Shown piece after piece: positions 9,332 through 18,099 of a DNA stretch of 64,000 nucleotides. Made by a program: the position numbers and the translations under genes. The notes beneath the pieces are model-generated. The model was not told the origin of the DNA. It did not search any database and saw only the letters and a program-made list of their open reading frames with translations. The stretch is taken from the NCBI RefSeq assembly GCF_030150205.1, contig NZ_JASLGT010000009.1, positions 1 to 64,000 on the forward strand. Direction: 5' to 3'. The DNA comes from Niabella sp. (GTDB taxonomy: Bacteria; Bacteroidota; Bacteroidia; Chitinophagales; Chitinophagaceae). The stretch's first letter is position 1; each line of letters opens with the position of its first letter.

Positions 9332-9515
9332 TTGTTTCAGGTTTAAAAGTTTCAGGTTCCAGGTTGGCTTCTTCGATTACAGATCATAGAGCGAAAACAT
9401 TGTCCGGGGATATAAGTTTGAAGCAGATCCGGCCTCTTAAAACGATGATATAGTACGCGGCATCAGGTAGCAAAACGGATCTGACGTGAAACCTGGAACT
9501 TCAAACGTGAACTTC
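9332..9515. repeat. Imperfect inverted repeat between convergent genes
   Basis: The segment TTTCAGGTTCCAGGTT (about 9349-9364) is roughly complementary to AACCTGGAACTTCAAACGTGAA (about 9490-9511). Such GTTTCAGGTTCCAGG words recur between convergent genes in this group of bacteria. The pair probably forms a long-range hairpin in both transcripts. No gene is present. Confidence 0.4.
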
Positions 9516-9519
9516 AAAT

Positions 9520-9906
9520 CTATCGCCTTTTCCTGCCGCGGGGGGCATCGGATTCATATTTGGGCAGGGGAGGATCCGGTTTTTGCTTGATCCAGATAAC
9601 GGTGCTTTGTGTCATTTTAGGATTTTGCTTTAGCGCTACTGTTATAGACACTTTCTGTACGGTGGGCGCATCCGGTAATACCAGGCTATTGCCTTCAAAT
9701 TTTCCGTAATCGGTAGTAAACCGGAGCTCCTTGTCGGTAAGGGGCAACCAGCTGCCATCGCTCATTTTGCCATCAATGTTAATATAATTATAGGTACCTT
9801 TTTTCAGACTGTCTGTATACAGGTGAAAATGAATGCTTTCAATTTGCTGCGCCCTTGCGGTTATCGCTGCTAGCATCAATATAAGGAAAACGCCGGTCTG
9901 CTTCAT
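9520..9906 (-). CDS. Hypothetical secreted protein
   Basis: The 128-residue protein has a clear signal peptide (MKQTGVFLILMLAAITARAQ) and a mature part dominated by beta strands, for example STVIWIKQKPDP. It ends in a basic tail GRKRR. I do not recognise a family; the alternation looks like one Ig-like or immunoglobulin-fold domain, which is inference only. The ATG at 9906 is preferred to an in-frame GTG at 9918. It lies downstream of the ankyrin gene on the same strand, 51 bp away, and could share its transcript. Confidence 0.6.
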   Translation of the reverse strand: MKQTGVFLILMLAAITARAQQIESIHFHLYTDSLKKGTYNYINIDGKMSDGSWLPLTDKELRFTTDYGKFEGNSLVLPDAPTVQKVSITVALKQNPKMTQSTVIWIKQKPDPPLPKYESDAPRGRKRR

Positions 9907-9957
9907 TTTTTTTAACACTGGTTCTTTTATAAGACGCAGCGGGAAGGCAAAAGGTTG

Positions 9958-10557
9958 TTATACCGGCATGGCTCCGGCCGCTTCAAGCAGTTCCGCTATT
10001 TTGGGATATTCCAGTTTCTGCGCATGTGCCAGCGGGGTAACGCCCTTTTTATCAGGAAGGTTTACATTGCAGCCACCGGCAATAAGCTCTGCCACAACCG
10101 GCGCATGTGTTTCATCGCCTTCACCAAGGATAATGGCTTCCAACAGGGCGGTCCAGCCCAGTTGATTGACATGGTCAATGGGAAATCCCGGGGTGTTTAC
10201 GAGCAATCGTACAACTTCCAGGTGTGCTTTTTCTGCAGCCGGAATCAGCGCCGTACCTCCATAGCGGTTGAAAATGTTAAAATCCGCACCATGATCCAGG
10301 CAGGCTGCTACCACGGTGGTAAATCCCTGTGCACCGGCATACAAAAATGGGGTAAAAAGCACCGCGTCCCGGGCATTTACGTTTGCGCCATGTGCGATCA
10401 GCAGCAGGGCTATATCGATCTGTTTTTTGTATAAGGCGTATAGCAACGGGGTTTGGCTTTCCGGATTGGTTGTTTCCAGGTTGGCCCCGCCCGCAAGCGC
10501 AGCCCTAATATACTCCGTTTTATGATCGTCGATGCACTTAAAAAGGTTGATACCCAT
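9958..10557 (-). CDS. Ankyrin-repeat protein
   Basis: This 199-residue soluble protein consists almost wholly of ankyrin repeats. At least five can be read by their TPLLYA/LLIAHGANVN, TPFLYAGAQG/LDHGADFN, TALIPAAEKAHLEVVRLL, TALLEAI/LIAGGCNVN and TPLAHAQKLEYPKIAELL blocks. Ankyrin domains bind partner proteins, but the partner here is unknown. The start is set at 10557 (MGINLFKCIDD). A 15-residue upstream extension is possible but does not look like part of the fold. No signal peptide is seen, so it is probably cytoplasmic. Confidence 0.85.
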   Translation of the reverse strand: MGINLFKCIDDHKTEYIRAALAGGANLETTNPESQTPLLYALYKKQIDIALLLIAHGANVNARDAVLFTPFLYAGAQGFTTVVAACLDHGADFNIFNRYGGTALIPAAEKAHLEVVRLLVNTPGFPIDHVNQLGWTALLEAIILGEGDETHAPVVAELIAGGCNVNLPDKKGVTPLAHAQKLEYPKIAELLEAAGAMPV

Positions 10558-10738
10558 GTTGTTTTTATATAATGATCCCGCTACGTGAAATCTGCCCTGC
10601 AATAATAAGCTGTTTTTAATAAACGGAAAGACAATGTCTGCAGATTAAAATGCAGAAACCGGATGCCGGTTTACTGGTTAAGTCTTGGTTAAAAAAGCTA
10701 CCGGTTCATAGTAAAATATTTATTACGATCTTTGAGTG

Positions 10739-11779
10739 ATGCGGGTATCCAAAAAAGATGCAGAAGTCATTCACAACGCTATTGACCACTGGGAAGCAGA
10801 AAAGGTAGTTGATACAGAAAAAGCGGCGCAGCTGCGAAATGCGGTTGATGTATACAAAGACGACCTGGGCTCTTTTACCTTTTATGCGTTTGTAGCGGCG
10901 GTTTCCTGCGCCATCCTTGCGTTTGGTGCCATTGTGCTGGACGAAAAATGGATCGAAAGGCTTCGCCGTTTTTTTGCATTTTCGGAGGTATTGATCGGCG
11001 GCATTTTTTTAGGGCTCTCTGCGGTGCTGATCTGGTTTGCCCGGAGACGGAAACAAAAACACCCCGATGCTTCTCTAAGTAATGAAAGCTTTAATATACT
11101 AACTGTTTTGAGCCTGGGCGTATCCATCACCTATTTAACCCGGGGTTTGGGAGAAGGATACCGGTTTTATGGACTGGTTGTTTTCGCACTGGCTGTCAGC
11201 TATGGCTTCGTAGCCACTTATCTGCAGTCGAAGTTGATATGGATATGCGCCTTATTAGCACTGGTGGTGAGCTGGTGTATTCAAACCTGGACCTGGTCCG
11301 GCCCTGCCCATTTATATTTCCTTGGTATGAACTACCCGTTGCGGGTAACGGTTTTTTGTACCGTATTACTGGCAGCAACTGTTTTCCTGCGCCGCCAGCT
11401 GCAAATGAAGCACCCGCCTTTTTATGAAATTACGGTTTATTTCTTTTGGATCTTCCTGCTGCTTTCGGGGTTGTTCCTCTCCGTATCCGGCAATCTGAGT
11501 TATGATGTATGGAGTAATATCCGCCAGGGACGCCTTTTTCCCTGGGCCTTGGGTTACACGCTGTTATTGTGTGGTCTTATTGCATATGCCTATAAGCTAA
11601 AGGATGAGCTGTTTCGCGACCTGGTATTACTGTTCTTTCTGTTAAATATTTATACCCGGTATTTTGAATATTTCTGGGACAGAACGAACAAAGGCATCTT
11701 TTTTGCAATCCTGGCACTTTCCTTTTGGTTAATCGGTCGTAAAACGGAGCAGATGCGCAAGCGATTTACGAAAGGCTAG
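10739..11779 (+). CDS. Multi-spanning membrane protein, DUF2157-like
   Basis: The product is 346 residues. A charged N-terminal helix (about 1-40, VSKKDAEVIHNAIDHWEAEK) resembles the helical start of DUF2157 proteins. About nine or ten hydrophobic membrane segments follow, from residue 45 to 335. The C-terminus is short and basic. No catalytic motif or transport signature is visible, so the function is unknown. The start is ATG 10739; the preceding GTG is in frame but unnecessary. It stands alone between genes on the other strand. Confidence 0.65.
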   Translation: MRVSKKDAEVIHNAIDHWEAEKVVDTEKAAQLRNAVDVYKDDLGSFTFYAFVAAVSCAILAFGAIVLDEKWIERLRRFFAFSEVLIGGIFLGLSAVLIWFARRRKQKHPDASLSNESFNILTVLSLGVSITYLTRGLGEGYRFYGLVVFALAVSYGFVATYLQSKLIWICALLALVVSWCIQTWTWSGPAHLYFLGMNYPLRVTVFCTVLLAATVFLRRQLQMKHPPFYEITVYFFWIFLLLSGLFLSVSGNLSYDVWSNIRQGRLFPWALGYTLLLCGLIAYAYKLKDELFRDLVLLFFLLNIYTRYFEYFWDRTNKGIFFAILALSFWLIGRKTEQMRKRFTKG

Positions 11780-11921
11780 TGACGGTTTGCTGTTAGCCTT
11801 CAGCTTTGGGCCAGCGTGGGAAGGTGCCGTGCCTTAAGCGGTTTAAAGGAGCATCCACAACCGGGCACCAAATATGTGTTTTGCCATCCCAGGCTGATAG
11901 TTGACCGCCGCTAACCTGCTC

Positions 11922-12536
11922 TTAAAACATCAATCCCAATCCCAATGTGCCGCCTGCAACCGTATGATCACCGTATCGCTGGGCTTTAAAATTGATTGAA
12001 GGAACCAGCGAAAGCAGGTCGCTGATGTAAAATTTATAAGCGGCTCCCAGCTTGAGAAAGGGCCCCCCGTTAAAAAAGGGTTTATGCTCTTTGTTGCTGG
12101 TTTGTAAGGCCGGTGCATAGCCTGCATTCACCAGGAACATGGTTCCATTGATGCTGTTGCGGGGATAATACCGGAAATCGGCAAAAATGGGAAGCGAAGT
12201 GACCCGCGCGCCATGAGCATGCAGCGTATCATCGGTTACAGCAGCCGATGGATAATATTTATAATGCGAAAACTGCAACCCAACGCCAAGGCCAACAGAG
12301 AACTGGGGATTTACAAAATAACCATTGATGGTCTGCATTTCAAACCCCGCTTTAAACCGGGCATTGCCTTCATTCAGCATCGCCGAATCAATGGACCACA
12401 TTACCTGGAGTTCTGCGGGGGTAGTGATATTGAAGTACCCTTTTTCCTGTTTTGTCTTTAAGGATTGTCCCTGCGTAAGGATCGTTACAATAAGGAGCAA
12501 TGGTAGCAGCAATGCGCGGCTGGCAATCTGTAGCAT
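11922..12536 (-). CDS. Small outer-membrane beta-barrel protein
   Basis: This 204-residue protein has an N-terminal signal peptide (about 1-24, ending near TQGQS). The rest alternates in amphipathic strands such as FSVGLGVGLQFSHYKYY, LPIFADFRYYPR and FLKLGAAYKFYI. The final GGTLGLGLMF ends in phenylalanine, as in membrane-inserted barrels. An eight-strand porin or OmpA-like barrel is likely. The ligand or role is unknown. ATG 12536 is used, because the upstream start codon would be TTG. Confidence 0.65.
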   Translation of the reverse strand: MLQIASRALLLPLLLIVTILTQGQSLKTKQEKGYFNITTPAELQVMWSIDSAMLNEGNARFKAGFEMQTINGYFVNPQFSVGLGVGLQFSHYKYYPSAAVTDDTLHAHGARVTSLPIFADFRYYPRNSINGTMFLVNAGYAPALQTSNKEHKPFFNGGPFLKLGAAYKFYISDLLSLVPSINFKAQRYGDHTVAGGTLGLGLMF

Positions 12537-12718
12537 GGTCAATCGTTTAATGGTTGATGAAGAAACAAGATGGTCCGAATACCCGGCAACAGCTGCGTCC
12601 CCGGCGTATTACAGATACGTGCAGGTGTATAAAAAACAGTCTGTTTATAAGTAAAACAACCCTTTATTAAAAGTACATTATAGTTTTCTTTAATCAAAAT
12701 AATGCGACAAAAACATTG

Positions 12719-12726
12719 CATTTTTG
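12719..12726 (+). promoter_or_regulatory. Probable -7 element of the phosphodiester glycosidase-like gene
   Basis: CATTTTTG matches TAnnTTTG in seven of eight positions and lies 21 bp before the ATG at 12748. Confidence 0.4.
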
Positions 12727-12747
12727 TAGCCCTAAAATGTTGAAACG

Positions 12748-13617
12748 ATGTTTACCGCTGGTGTGGCCCGTAAGGGCGTGTTGATGCTTTTATGTTGCAT
12801 GTGTCTTTTATGGGCTGCTGCCCAGGATATGGATTCGGCCCGGTTTGTAAAAACGGCCTGGAAAAAAGAGCGGTTGGGTTCCGGTGTCCGGCTGTTTACC
12901 CGCCAGTTTGAAAACAAAGAACTCTTTGCATCGAACCAGTTCATTGCTTATGCGGTGGTAAAAAATCGTGGTGGGCGGCGACGGTTTCGTATCGCAGCTG
13001 AAAAAAAATTGTTGAAACCGGTATCCGTTTTTGCTAAGGAAGGAGACGCAATTGTGGCGGTGAACGGTAATTTTTTTAATACAAAAGACGGCGGTTCGGT
13101 AGATTATGTGAAAACAGACGGTCAGGTGGTTAGTGAAAATCTTGTGGGAGCGCATGGAAAACTGAGTGTGCACCAGCAATCTGCCGTAGCCATCGAAAAA
13201 GGCAAACTGTCTATTGTAACGGGCGGAGATGATTCAGGCTGGACGAACCATATCGCTGCCAGCTCCGTTTTAGCCAATGGCCCTTTATTAACCCTGCATT
13301 CCGTTGATGCAGTAATGGATGCTTCGGCTTTTTCGCAGAACCGGCATCCCCGTACAGCCGTAGGCGTTACCAAAAAAGGGAAGGTGATCCTCCTTGTGGC
13401 CGATGGGCGGAATGCGAATGCGGCAGGTTTAAGCCTGAATGAGTTACAGAAAATCATGCGTTGGTTAAACTGCACTGCTGCCATCAATTTCGATGGTGGC
13501 GGTTCTTCCACTTTGTGGACCCGGAAAAGCGGAGTGATCAACCATCCGACAGATAATAAGAAATGGGATCATGAGGGCGAGCGGGCGGTAGCTAATGTAT
13601 TGTATTACAGTAGATAA
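12748..13617 (+). CDS. Phosphodiester glycosidase (NAGPA/DUF2233) family secreted protein
   Basis: The 289-residue exported protein carries a signal peptide (about 1-25, ending AAAQ). Its domain is of the type found in the mammalian uncovering enzyme NAGPA and in bacterial DUF2233 proteins. Diagnostic blocks are AVNGNFF near 110, NRHPRTAVGVTKKGKVILLVADGR and NFDGGGSSTLW. The family hydrolyses sugar-phosphodiester bonds or related linkages in the envelope. The bacterial substrate is not established and may be teichoic acid-like or exopolysaccharide material. It is monocistronic, with a promoter just upstream. Its nearest neighbour downstream, atpG, has its own promoter. Confidence 0.85.
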   Translation: MFTAGVARKGVLMLLCCMCLLWAAAQDMDSARFVKTAWKKERLGSGVRLFTRQFENKELFASNQFIAYAVVKNRGGRRRFRIAAEKKLLKPVSVFAKEGDAIVAVNGNFFNTKDGGSVDYVKTDGQVVSENLVGAHGKLSVHQQSAVAIEKGKLSIVTGGDDSGWTNHIAASSVLANGPLLTLHSVDAVMDASAFSQNRHPRTAVGVTKKGKVILLVADGRNANAAGLSLNELQKIMRWLNCTAAINFDGGGSSTLWTRKSGVINHPTDNKKWDHEGERAVANVLYYSR

Positions 13618-13704
13618 ACGGCCTGTTTTGCAGATTTATCAGCCCTTTTTCCACAAGCTGTCCAATTTACCGCTTTCAGATATGGAAATCTGGCGATTAG
13701 CGCT

Positions 13705-13712
13705 TACTTTTG
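13705..13712 (+). promoter_or_regulatory. -7 promoter element of atpG
   Basis: TACTTTTG fits TAnnTTTG exactly and is followed by CGCC. It lies 45 bp before the atpG ATG. The -33 region near 13680 has only a partial match. Confidence 0.6.
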
Positions 13713-13757
13713 CGCCTTAAAATCACGGATATTCCGCATTAAAACAGTCAGAAAACT

Positions 13758-14639
13758 ATGGCAGGTCAGTTAAAAGAGGTTCGCAATCGCATCAGTTCGG
13801 TACAAAGCATGCAGCAGATTACCAAGGCAATGAAAATGGTAAGTGCGGCAAAATTCCGTCGTGCACAGGATGCCATCCTTCAAATGCGGCCTTATGCCCA
13901 GAAGCTGCAGGAAATGCTGAGCAATATCGTGAGTAATAACGACGGTGATACCGAAATGGCACTGGCTGCTGAACGGCCGGTTGAAAAAGTACTGGTGATC
14001 GCCATTACCAGCGATCGTGGATTGGCGGGAGCGTTTAACGCAAATGTAGTGAAGCTGACTAAATCCCTGATCCGCGAAAAATACCAGCGCCAGTTTGAAA
14101 AAGGCAATGTAACCATCTGGAACCTGGGTAAAAAAGGATATGAGGCGCTGACAAAGGCCGGGTATAAAACCGATGATACTTATAAGGATATTTTCCTGCA
14201 GCTCTCTTTTGAGAATGTGCAGAAGATTGCTACCGAAGCCATGAAGGCTTTTGAAGAGAAGCAATTTGATGCAGTGGAGATCGTATACAGCCAGTTTAGA
14301 AATGCGGCAACACAGGTCTTTACAGTGGAGCCCTTCTTACCCATCCCGAAAGTGGAGAAGAAAGAAGGTGTTGTAAAAGCAGATTTTATTTTTGATCCCA
14401 ATAAAGAAGAGCTGATTGGAGAGCTGATGCCTAAGATCCTGAATACGCAATTGTTTAAGGCAGTGCTGGATTCAAACGCTTCTGAGCACGGCGCGCGGAT
14501 GACTTCCATGGACAAAGCATCAGAGAACGCAAATGAAATGTTGCGGAACCTGAAACTTTCCTACAACCGGGCGCGCCAGGCGGCCATCACTACAGAGTTG
14601 ACGGAGATCGTAAGCGGTGCCGCAGCCTTACAGGGATAA
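13758..14639 (+). CDS. atpG: F1F0 ATP synthase gamma subunit
   Basis: The 293-residue gamma subunit is the central rotating shaft of F1, linking the c-ring to the alpha3-beta3 head. The N-terminal helix is diagnostic (LKEVRNRISSVQSMQQITKAMKMVSAAK), as is the C-terminal helix (NANEMLRNLKLSYNRARQAAITTEL.EIVSGAAAL) that inserts into the head. A Rossmann-like middle domain contains VIAITSDRGLAGAFN. It is full length. No other atp genes are present: the upstream neighbour is the glycosidase-like gene and the downstream one is scpB. In many Bacteroidota atpG follows atpA, so the separation is notable. It has its own promoter at 13705. Confidence 0.97.
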   Translation: MAGQLKEVRNRISSVQSMQQITKAMKMVSAAKFRRAQDAILQMRPYAQKLQEMLSNIVSNNDGDTEMALAAERPVEKVLVIAITSDRGLAGAFNANVVKLTKSLIREKYQRQFEKGNVTIWNLGKKGYEALTKAGYKTDDTYKDIFLQLSFENVQKIATEAMKAFEEKQFDAVEIVYSQFRNAATQVFTVEPFLPIPKVEKKEGVVKADFIFDPNKEELIGELMPKILNTQLFKAVLDSNASEHGARMTSMDKASENANEMLRNLKLSYNRARQAAITTELTEIVSGAAALQG

Positions 14640-14713
14640 TTAAGTTTGAGATTTGAAGTTTTTGGTCTGATGTTCAGCCTCAAATTTCAAATTTTTAACA
14701 TCAAACGCTTATC
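14640..14713 (+). repeat. Imperfect hairpin between atpG and scpB
   Basis: TTTGAGATTTGAAG (from about 14645) is nearly complementary to CTCAAATTTCAAA (from about 14679). It could act as a weak terminator or processing site. No perfect promoter consensus is seen before scpB. Confidence 0.35.
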
Positions 14714-15601
14714 ATGGACATAACCGGATTGATTCCACATATTGAAGCACTGATCTTCGCAAGCGATAAGCCGCTTACCCCGCTGGAGTTGACGGACCTG
14801 CTGAACAACGCATTCGGGTTCATGGAAGATAAGATCACGTTGGATCAGGTAGAAGCCTCTATTGAAGGGGTTGTAGAAAAATATAACTCGGAGTTTTACC
14901 CGTTTGAAGTACGTGAAAGCGGTGGCGGCTGGCAATTCCTCACCAAAAAAGATTATCATAAAACGGTTGCCCAGATCAATGGGGATAAGTTTATGAAACG
15001 CCTGTCGCCGGCGGCACTTGAAACCTTATCGATCATTGCGTATAAGCAGCCGGTTACAAAGGGCGAGATTGAAGCCATCCGGGGCGTTAGTGCAGACTAT
15101 GCCATTCAGAAATTGCTGGAAAAAGAACTGGTGATTATCAGCGGCCGGAACGAAAAGCTGCCCGGTCATCCCCTGGTGTATTCCACCTCAAAAACATTTA
15201 TGGATTATTTTGGCATCAATTCAGCAGAAGAGCTGCCGAAAATAAAGGAAGTGCTGGCAGAGCAGGAGATCCTGCCTACGCCGGTTGATGAAGAGGGAAA
15301 TGCGATTGTGCCGGATGCCGTAGTTGATGATGCAGCTCATCCGCTTGTTGTGGCGGAAAATGGAGAACTGGTAGAAGCCGCCGGAACAGATGATGCCACC
15401 GCTACAGCTGATGAAGTCCAGCAGGAAGAGGCTGTATCTGAAGAAGCGCAGGAAGGAGAAACGATAGAAGGGCAAGAAGATCCAGAACCTGAAACCCCAT
15501 CGCAGCAAGAAGACCATGCGGAAGCGGATACGGATATAGAAGCAGGAAATAACGAAGAAGATTCAACAGAAGATAACTCGAAGAAGCCGGAGGAAGAGTA
15601 A
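14714..15601 (+). CDS. scpB: Segregation and condensation protein B
   Basis: ScpB is the kite subunit that, with ScpA, bridges the SMC heads in chromosome condensation. The tandem winged-helix core occupies about 1-165. It contains IEALIFASDKPLTP at the start, GGWQFLTKKDY and the signature LSPAALETLSIIAYKQPVTKGEIEAIRGVSADY, then GRPGHPLVY-type residues (KLPGHPLVYSTS). The remaining ~110 residues (about 190-295) are an acidic, Glu/Asp/Ala/Thr-rich low-complexity tail (for example EEAVSEEAQEGETIEGQ). The usual protein has about 180-200 residues. The tail is probably disordered. A terminator follows, separating it from lysA. Confidence 0.93.
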   Translation: MDITGLIPHIEALIFASDKPLTPLELTDLLNNAFGFMEDKITLDQVEASIEGVVEKYNSEFYPFEVRESGGGWQFLTKKDYHKTVAQINGDKFMKRLSPAALETLSIIAYKQPVTKGEIEAIRGVSADYAIQKLLEKELVIISGRNEKLPGHPLVYSTSKTFMDYFGINSAEELPKIKEVLAEQEILPTPVDEEGNAIVPDAVVDDAAHPLVVAENGELVEAAGTDDATATADEVQQEEAVSEEAQEGETIEGQEDPEPETPSQQEDHAEADTDIEAGNNEEDSTEDNSKKPEEE

Positions 15602-15629
15602 CTGCTGCCCGGCATATTATTTTTTATGT

Positions 15630-15653
15630 AGCAGTAATTTTACTGCTTTTTTT
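15630..15653 (+). terminator. Terminator after scpB
   Basis: AGCAGTAA (15630-15637) pairs perfectly with TTACTGCT (15640-15647) around a two-to-four nt loop, and a T tract runs to 15653. It ends only 12 bp before the lysA ATG, so it could also act as an attenuator for lysA. No separate lysA promoter is seen between the two. Confidence 0.75.
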
Positions 15654-15665
15654 GTAAATACCATT

Positions 15666-16877
15666 ATGAGCGAACAATTAACAAACGAACAGCTGATCCA
15701 GATTGCACAGGAATTTGGAACCCCGGTATATGTATATAATGCTGATAAAATTGAAAAGCAATACCAGCGATTGCGTACCGCTTTTGATGGGGGGCGCGTA
15801 AAGATATTTTATGCGGCAAAGGCATTAACCAATCTGAGTGTGCTTCGTTTTATTCATAAACTGGGCGCGAATGTGGATTGCAGTTCTATTAACGAGGTAA
15901 AGCTGGCGCTGCAGGCGGGTTTTGAGCCTTCGAGGGTACTGTATACCAGCAATGGGATCCATTTTTCTGAAATTGAAGAGGCGCTGAAGCTGGGCGTGTT
16001 TGTGAATATCGATAGCCTTTACAATCTTCAGAAACTGGGTGAAAAATATGGCGCCCAATATCCGGTGGGTGTGCGGCTGCGTCCGAATATTATGGCCGGC
16101 GGCAATCTTAAAATATCAACGGGGCACGACCGGAGCAAATTTGGTATTCCTGTGGAGCAACTGGGGCTGTTAGAGGCGCTTATAAAGCAATATGATATCC
16201 GGATCCACAACCTGCATATTCATACCGGAAGCGATATTAAAGACGCGGATATTTTTATAAAAGGAATTGATGTGCTATTTGATATTATTCCGCATTTTCC
16301 CGATCTGAAATCGATTGACCTGGGCGGAGGTTTTAAAGTGGCATATAAAGATGGTGATCCGGTGATCAATATCGAGGAGCTTTCGCAAAAAGTGCTGGCG
16401 GCCTTTGATGCACATGAAGCCGCACGCAACCTGGAGATCTGGTTTGAGCCGGGTAAGTTTATGGTAAGTGAATGCGGGTACCTGGTTACATCCGTGAACC
16501 TTTTAAAGGAAACGGCGGCTACTACCTTTGTAAGCATCAACAGCGGGTTCAATCACCTGATCCGCCCGATGTTTTATGATGCCTACCACCGGATCGAGAA
16601 TCTAAGCAATCCCGATGGGGCAACAAAGCCCTATTCGATAGTGGGAAATATTTGTGAAACGGATACGTTTGCCTGGGACCGGCCGCTGCCGGAAGTACGG
16701 GAAGGGGATCTGCTGGTGTTTTATAATGCCGGAGCTTATGGCTATGAAATGGCCTCTACCTTTAACTCCCGTTTTCGTCCTGCGGAAGTGATTGTGCGTA
16801 ATGGAAAAGCGCAGCTGATCCGTAAAAGAGATACACTGGAAGATCTGACCCGTAACCAGGTAGTGGTGGAGCTTTGA
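15666..16877 (+). CDS. lysA: Diaminopimelate decarboxylase
   Basis: This 403-residue fold-type III PLP enzyme decarboxylates meso-diaminopimelate to L-lysine, the last step of lysine synthesis. Lys52 in FYAAKALTN is the Schiff-base lysine. HIHTGSD, the phosphate-binding GGGF (DLGGGFKVAY) and the active-site NICETDTFAWDR are all present. The N-terminal TIM barrel and the C-terminal beta domain are complete. It follows scpB by 64 bp, with a hairpin terminator in between, so either limited read-through or a non-consensus promoter drives it. Downstream lies the first hairpin-repeat array. Confidence 0.95.
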   Translation: MSEQLTNEQLIQIAQEFGTPVYVYNADKIEKQYQRLRTAFDGGRVKIFYAAKALTNLSVLRFIHKLGANVDCSSINEVKLALQAGFEPSRVLYTSNGIHFSEIEEALKLGVFVNIDSLYNLQKLGEKYGAQYPVGVRLRPNIMAGGNLKISTGHDRSKFGIPVEQLGLLEALIKQYDIRIHNLHIHTGSDIKDADIFIKGIDVLFDIIPHFPDLKSIDLGGGFKVAYKDGDPVINIEELSQKVLAAFDAHEAARNLEIWFEPGKFMVSECGYLVTSVNLLKETAATTFVSINSGFNHLIRPMFYDAYHRIENLSNPDGATKPYSIVGNICETDTFAWDRPLPEVREGDLLVFYNAGAYGYEMASTFNSRFRPAEVIVRNGKAQLIRKRDTLEDLTRNQVVVEL

Positions 16878-17053
16878 TGTTTTTTGAGGAGGGAAGTCCG
16901 TATTTAACCATAAGATGCGGAAGCGCAAAGAATCCCGGAGGTTTTGATAACATATTTGAGGGTATCGGCTTTACCGATGCCCTCTGTGTTTCAGTGGCAT
17001 AAAGAATGCGCGTGATTATAGTGGCCGGGATGAAAAGAACGGAATATGAAGGT

Positions 17054-17971
17054 GTTGTATATCACCCCTTCGGGGTTTAAATCTCCAATGATTCGATGCT
17101 AGTATCCTTGCATCCCTTCGGGATTGAGAAAGCTGCTATTACATCCAAACACTGCATATTTGTCCTGGTTTAAATAAGAGCGGAGCGCATCTGAGTTATT
17201 ATATCACTCTCAAACAGCTACCGATCATTTCTGCTCTTCAGGATTCAGCAGGAAAGACCAATGATTGATCCATGAGCGGTGCAACAGGTAAATCCCGAAG
17301 GGATGACATGATTATAACAACTAGCCCCGGAGATCAGGAACCCCGAAGGGGTGACATGAATCATCGGAGTTGGGGTTGTGCCAATTTTTGCAATGTTGTA
17401 TATCACCCTTTCGGGGGTTAAATCCTTCAATGATTCGATGCTAGAGTCATTGCATCCCTCCGGGATTGATAAAGCTGCTATTACATCCAAACACTGCATA
17501 TTTGTCCTGGTTTAAATAAGGGCGGAACATATCTGATTGTTGTCCCATAATCAAACAGCTATAAATTATTTCTTCTTTTCGAATCCACGTGAAAACCGAT
17601 GATTGATCCGTAAGATGTAAAATAGGTAAATCCCGAAGGGATGACATGATTATAACAACTAGACCCCGGAGATCAGGAACCCCGAAGGGGTGATATGAAT
17701 CATCGGAGTTGGGGTTGTGCCAATTTTTGCAATGTTGTATATCACCCCTTCGGGGTTTAAAACCTCAATGATTCGATGCTAGAATCATTGCATCCCTTCG
17801 GGATTGAGAAAGTAATGATTCCTTAAACTCAGCGCGTTTGTTCTGGTATAAAGAGGAAAATGCATCTGAATATTATTCCATAATCAGCAGCTATAAATCA
17901 TTTCATAGCAGGTGATAGATCCGTAGGAGATGAAACAGGTAAATCCCGAAGGGATGACATGATTATAACGA
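17054..17971 (+). repeat. Array of three ~340-bp REP/BIME-like units (plus orientation)
   Basis: Three units start at 17054, 17395 and 17734; the third is diverged in its middle and truncated near 17971. Each full unit has four short palindromes. ACCCCTTCGGGGT and ATCCCTTCGGGAT read as TTCG-loop hairpins in the plus-strand transcript. ATCCCGAAGGGAT and ACCCCGAAGGGGT are the same words inverted. Eleven palindromes are visible. The spacers are also conserved, for example CAATGATTCGATGCTAG and GACATGATTATAACAACTAG. In unit 2 the second palindrome has a changed loop (TCCG) but an intact stem. No ORF of note lies inside. The intergenic gap from lysA to ychF (16878-18099) is otherwise empty. Confidence 0.9.
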
Positions 17972-18099
17972 AAACGAGCCACGCAACTGTATGCAGGCGT
18001 TATAAGGAAACACCCTGCACCGCTGCAGAAGTGTGCGATCCTCCGCGGCGGACAGGTACATGACCGCCACCATAAGTGCCATCGCCTGGGCTATAAAAA

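Noticed and set aside
13645..13656. TTTTTCCACA near 13648 as a DnaA box before atpG
   Set aside because: A single near-match without clustering or AT-rich context is expected by chance; dnaA lies 34 kb away.
17054..17971. Possible CRISPR array in the hairpin-repeat region
   Set aside because: The units are ~340 bp with conserved spacers and internal palindromes, not 24-40 bp repeats with unique spacers, and no cas genes are near.
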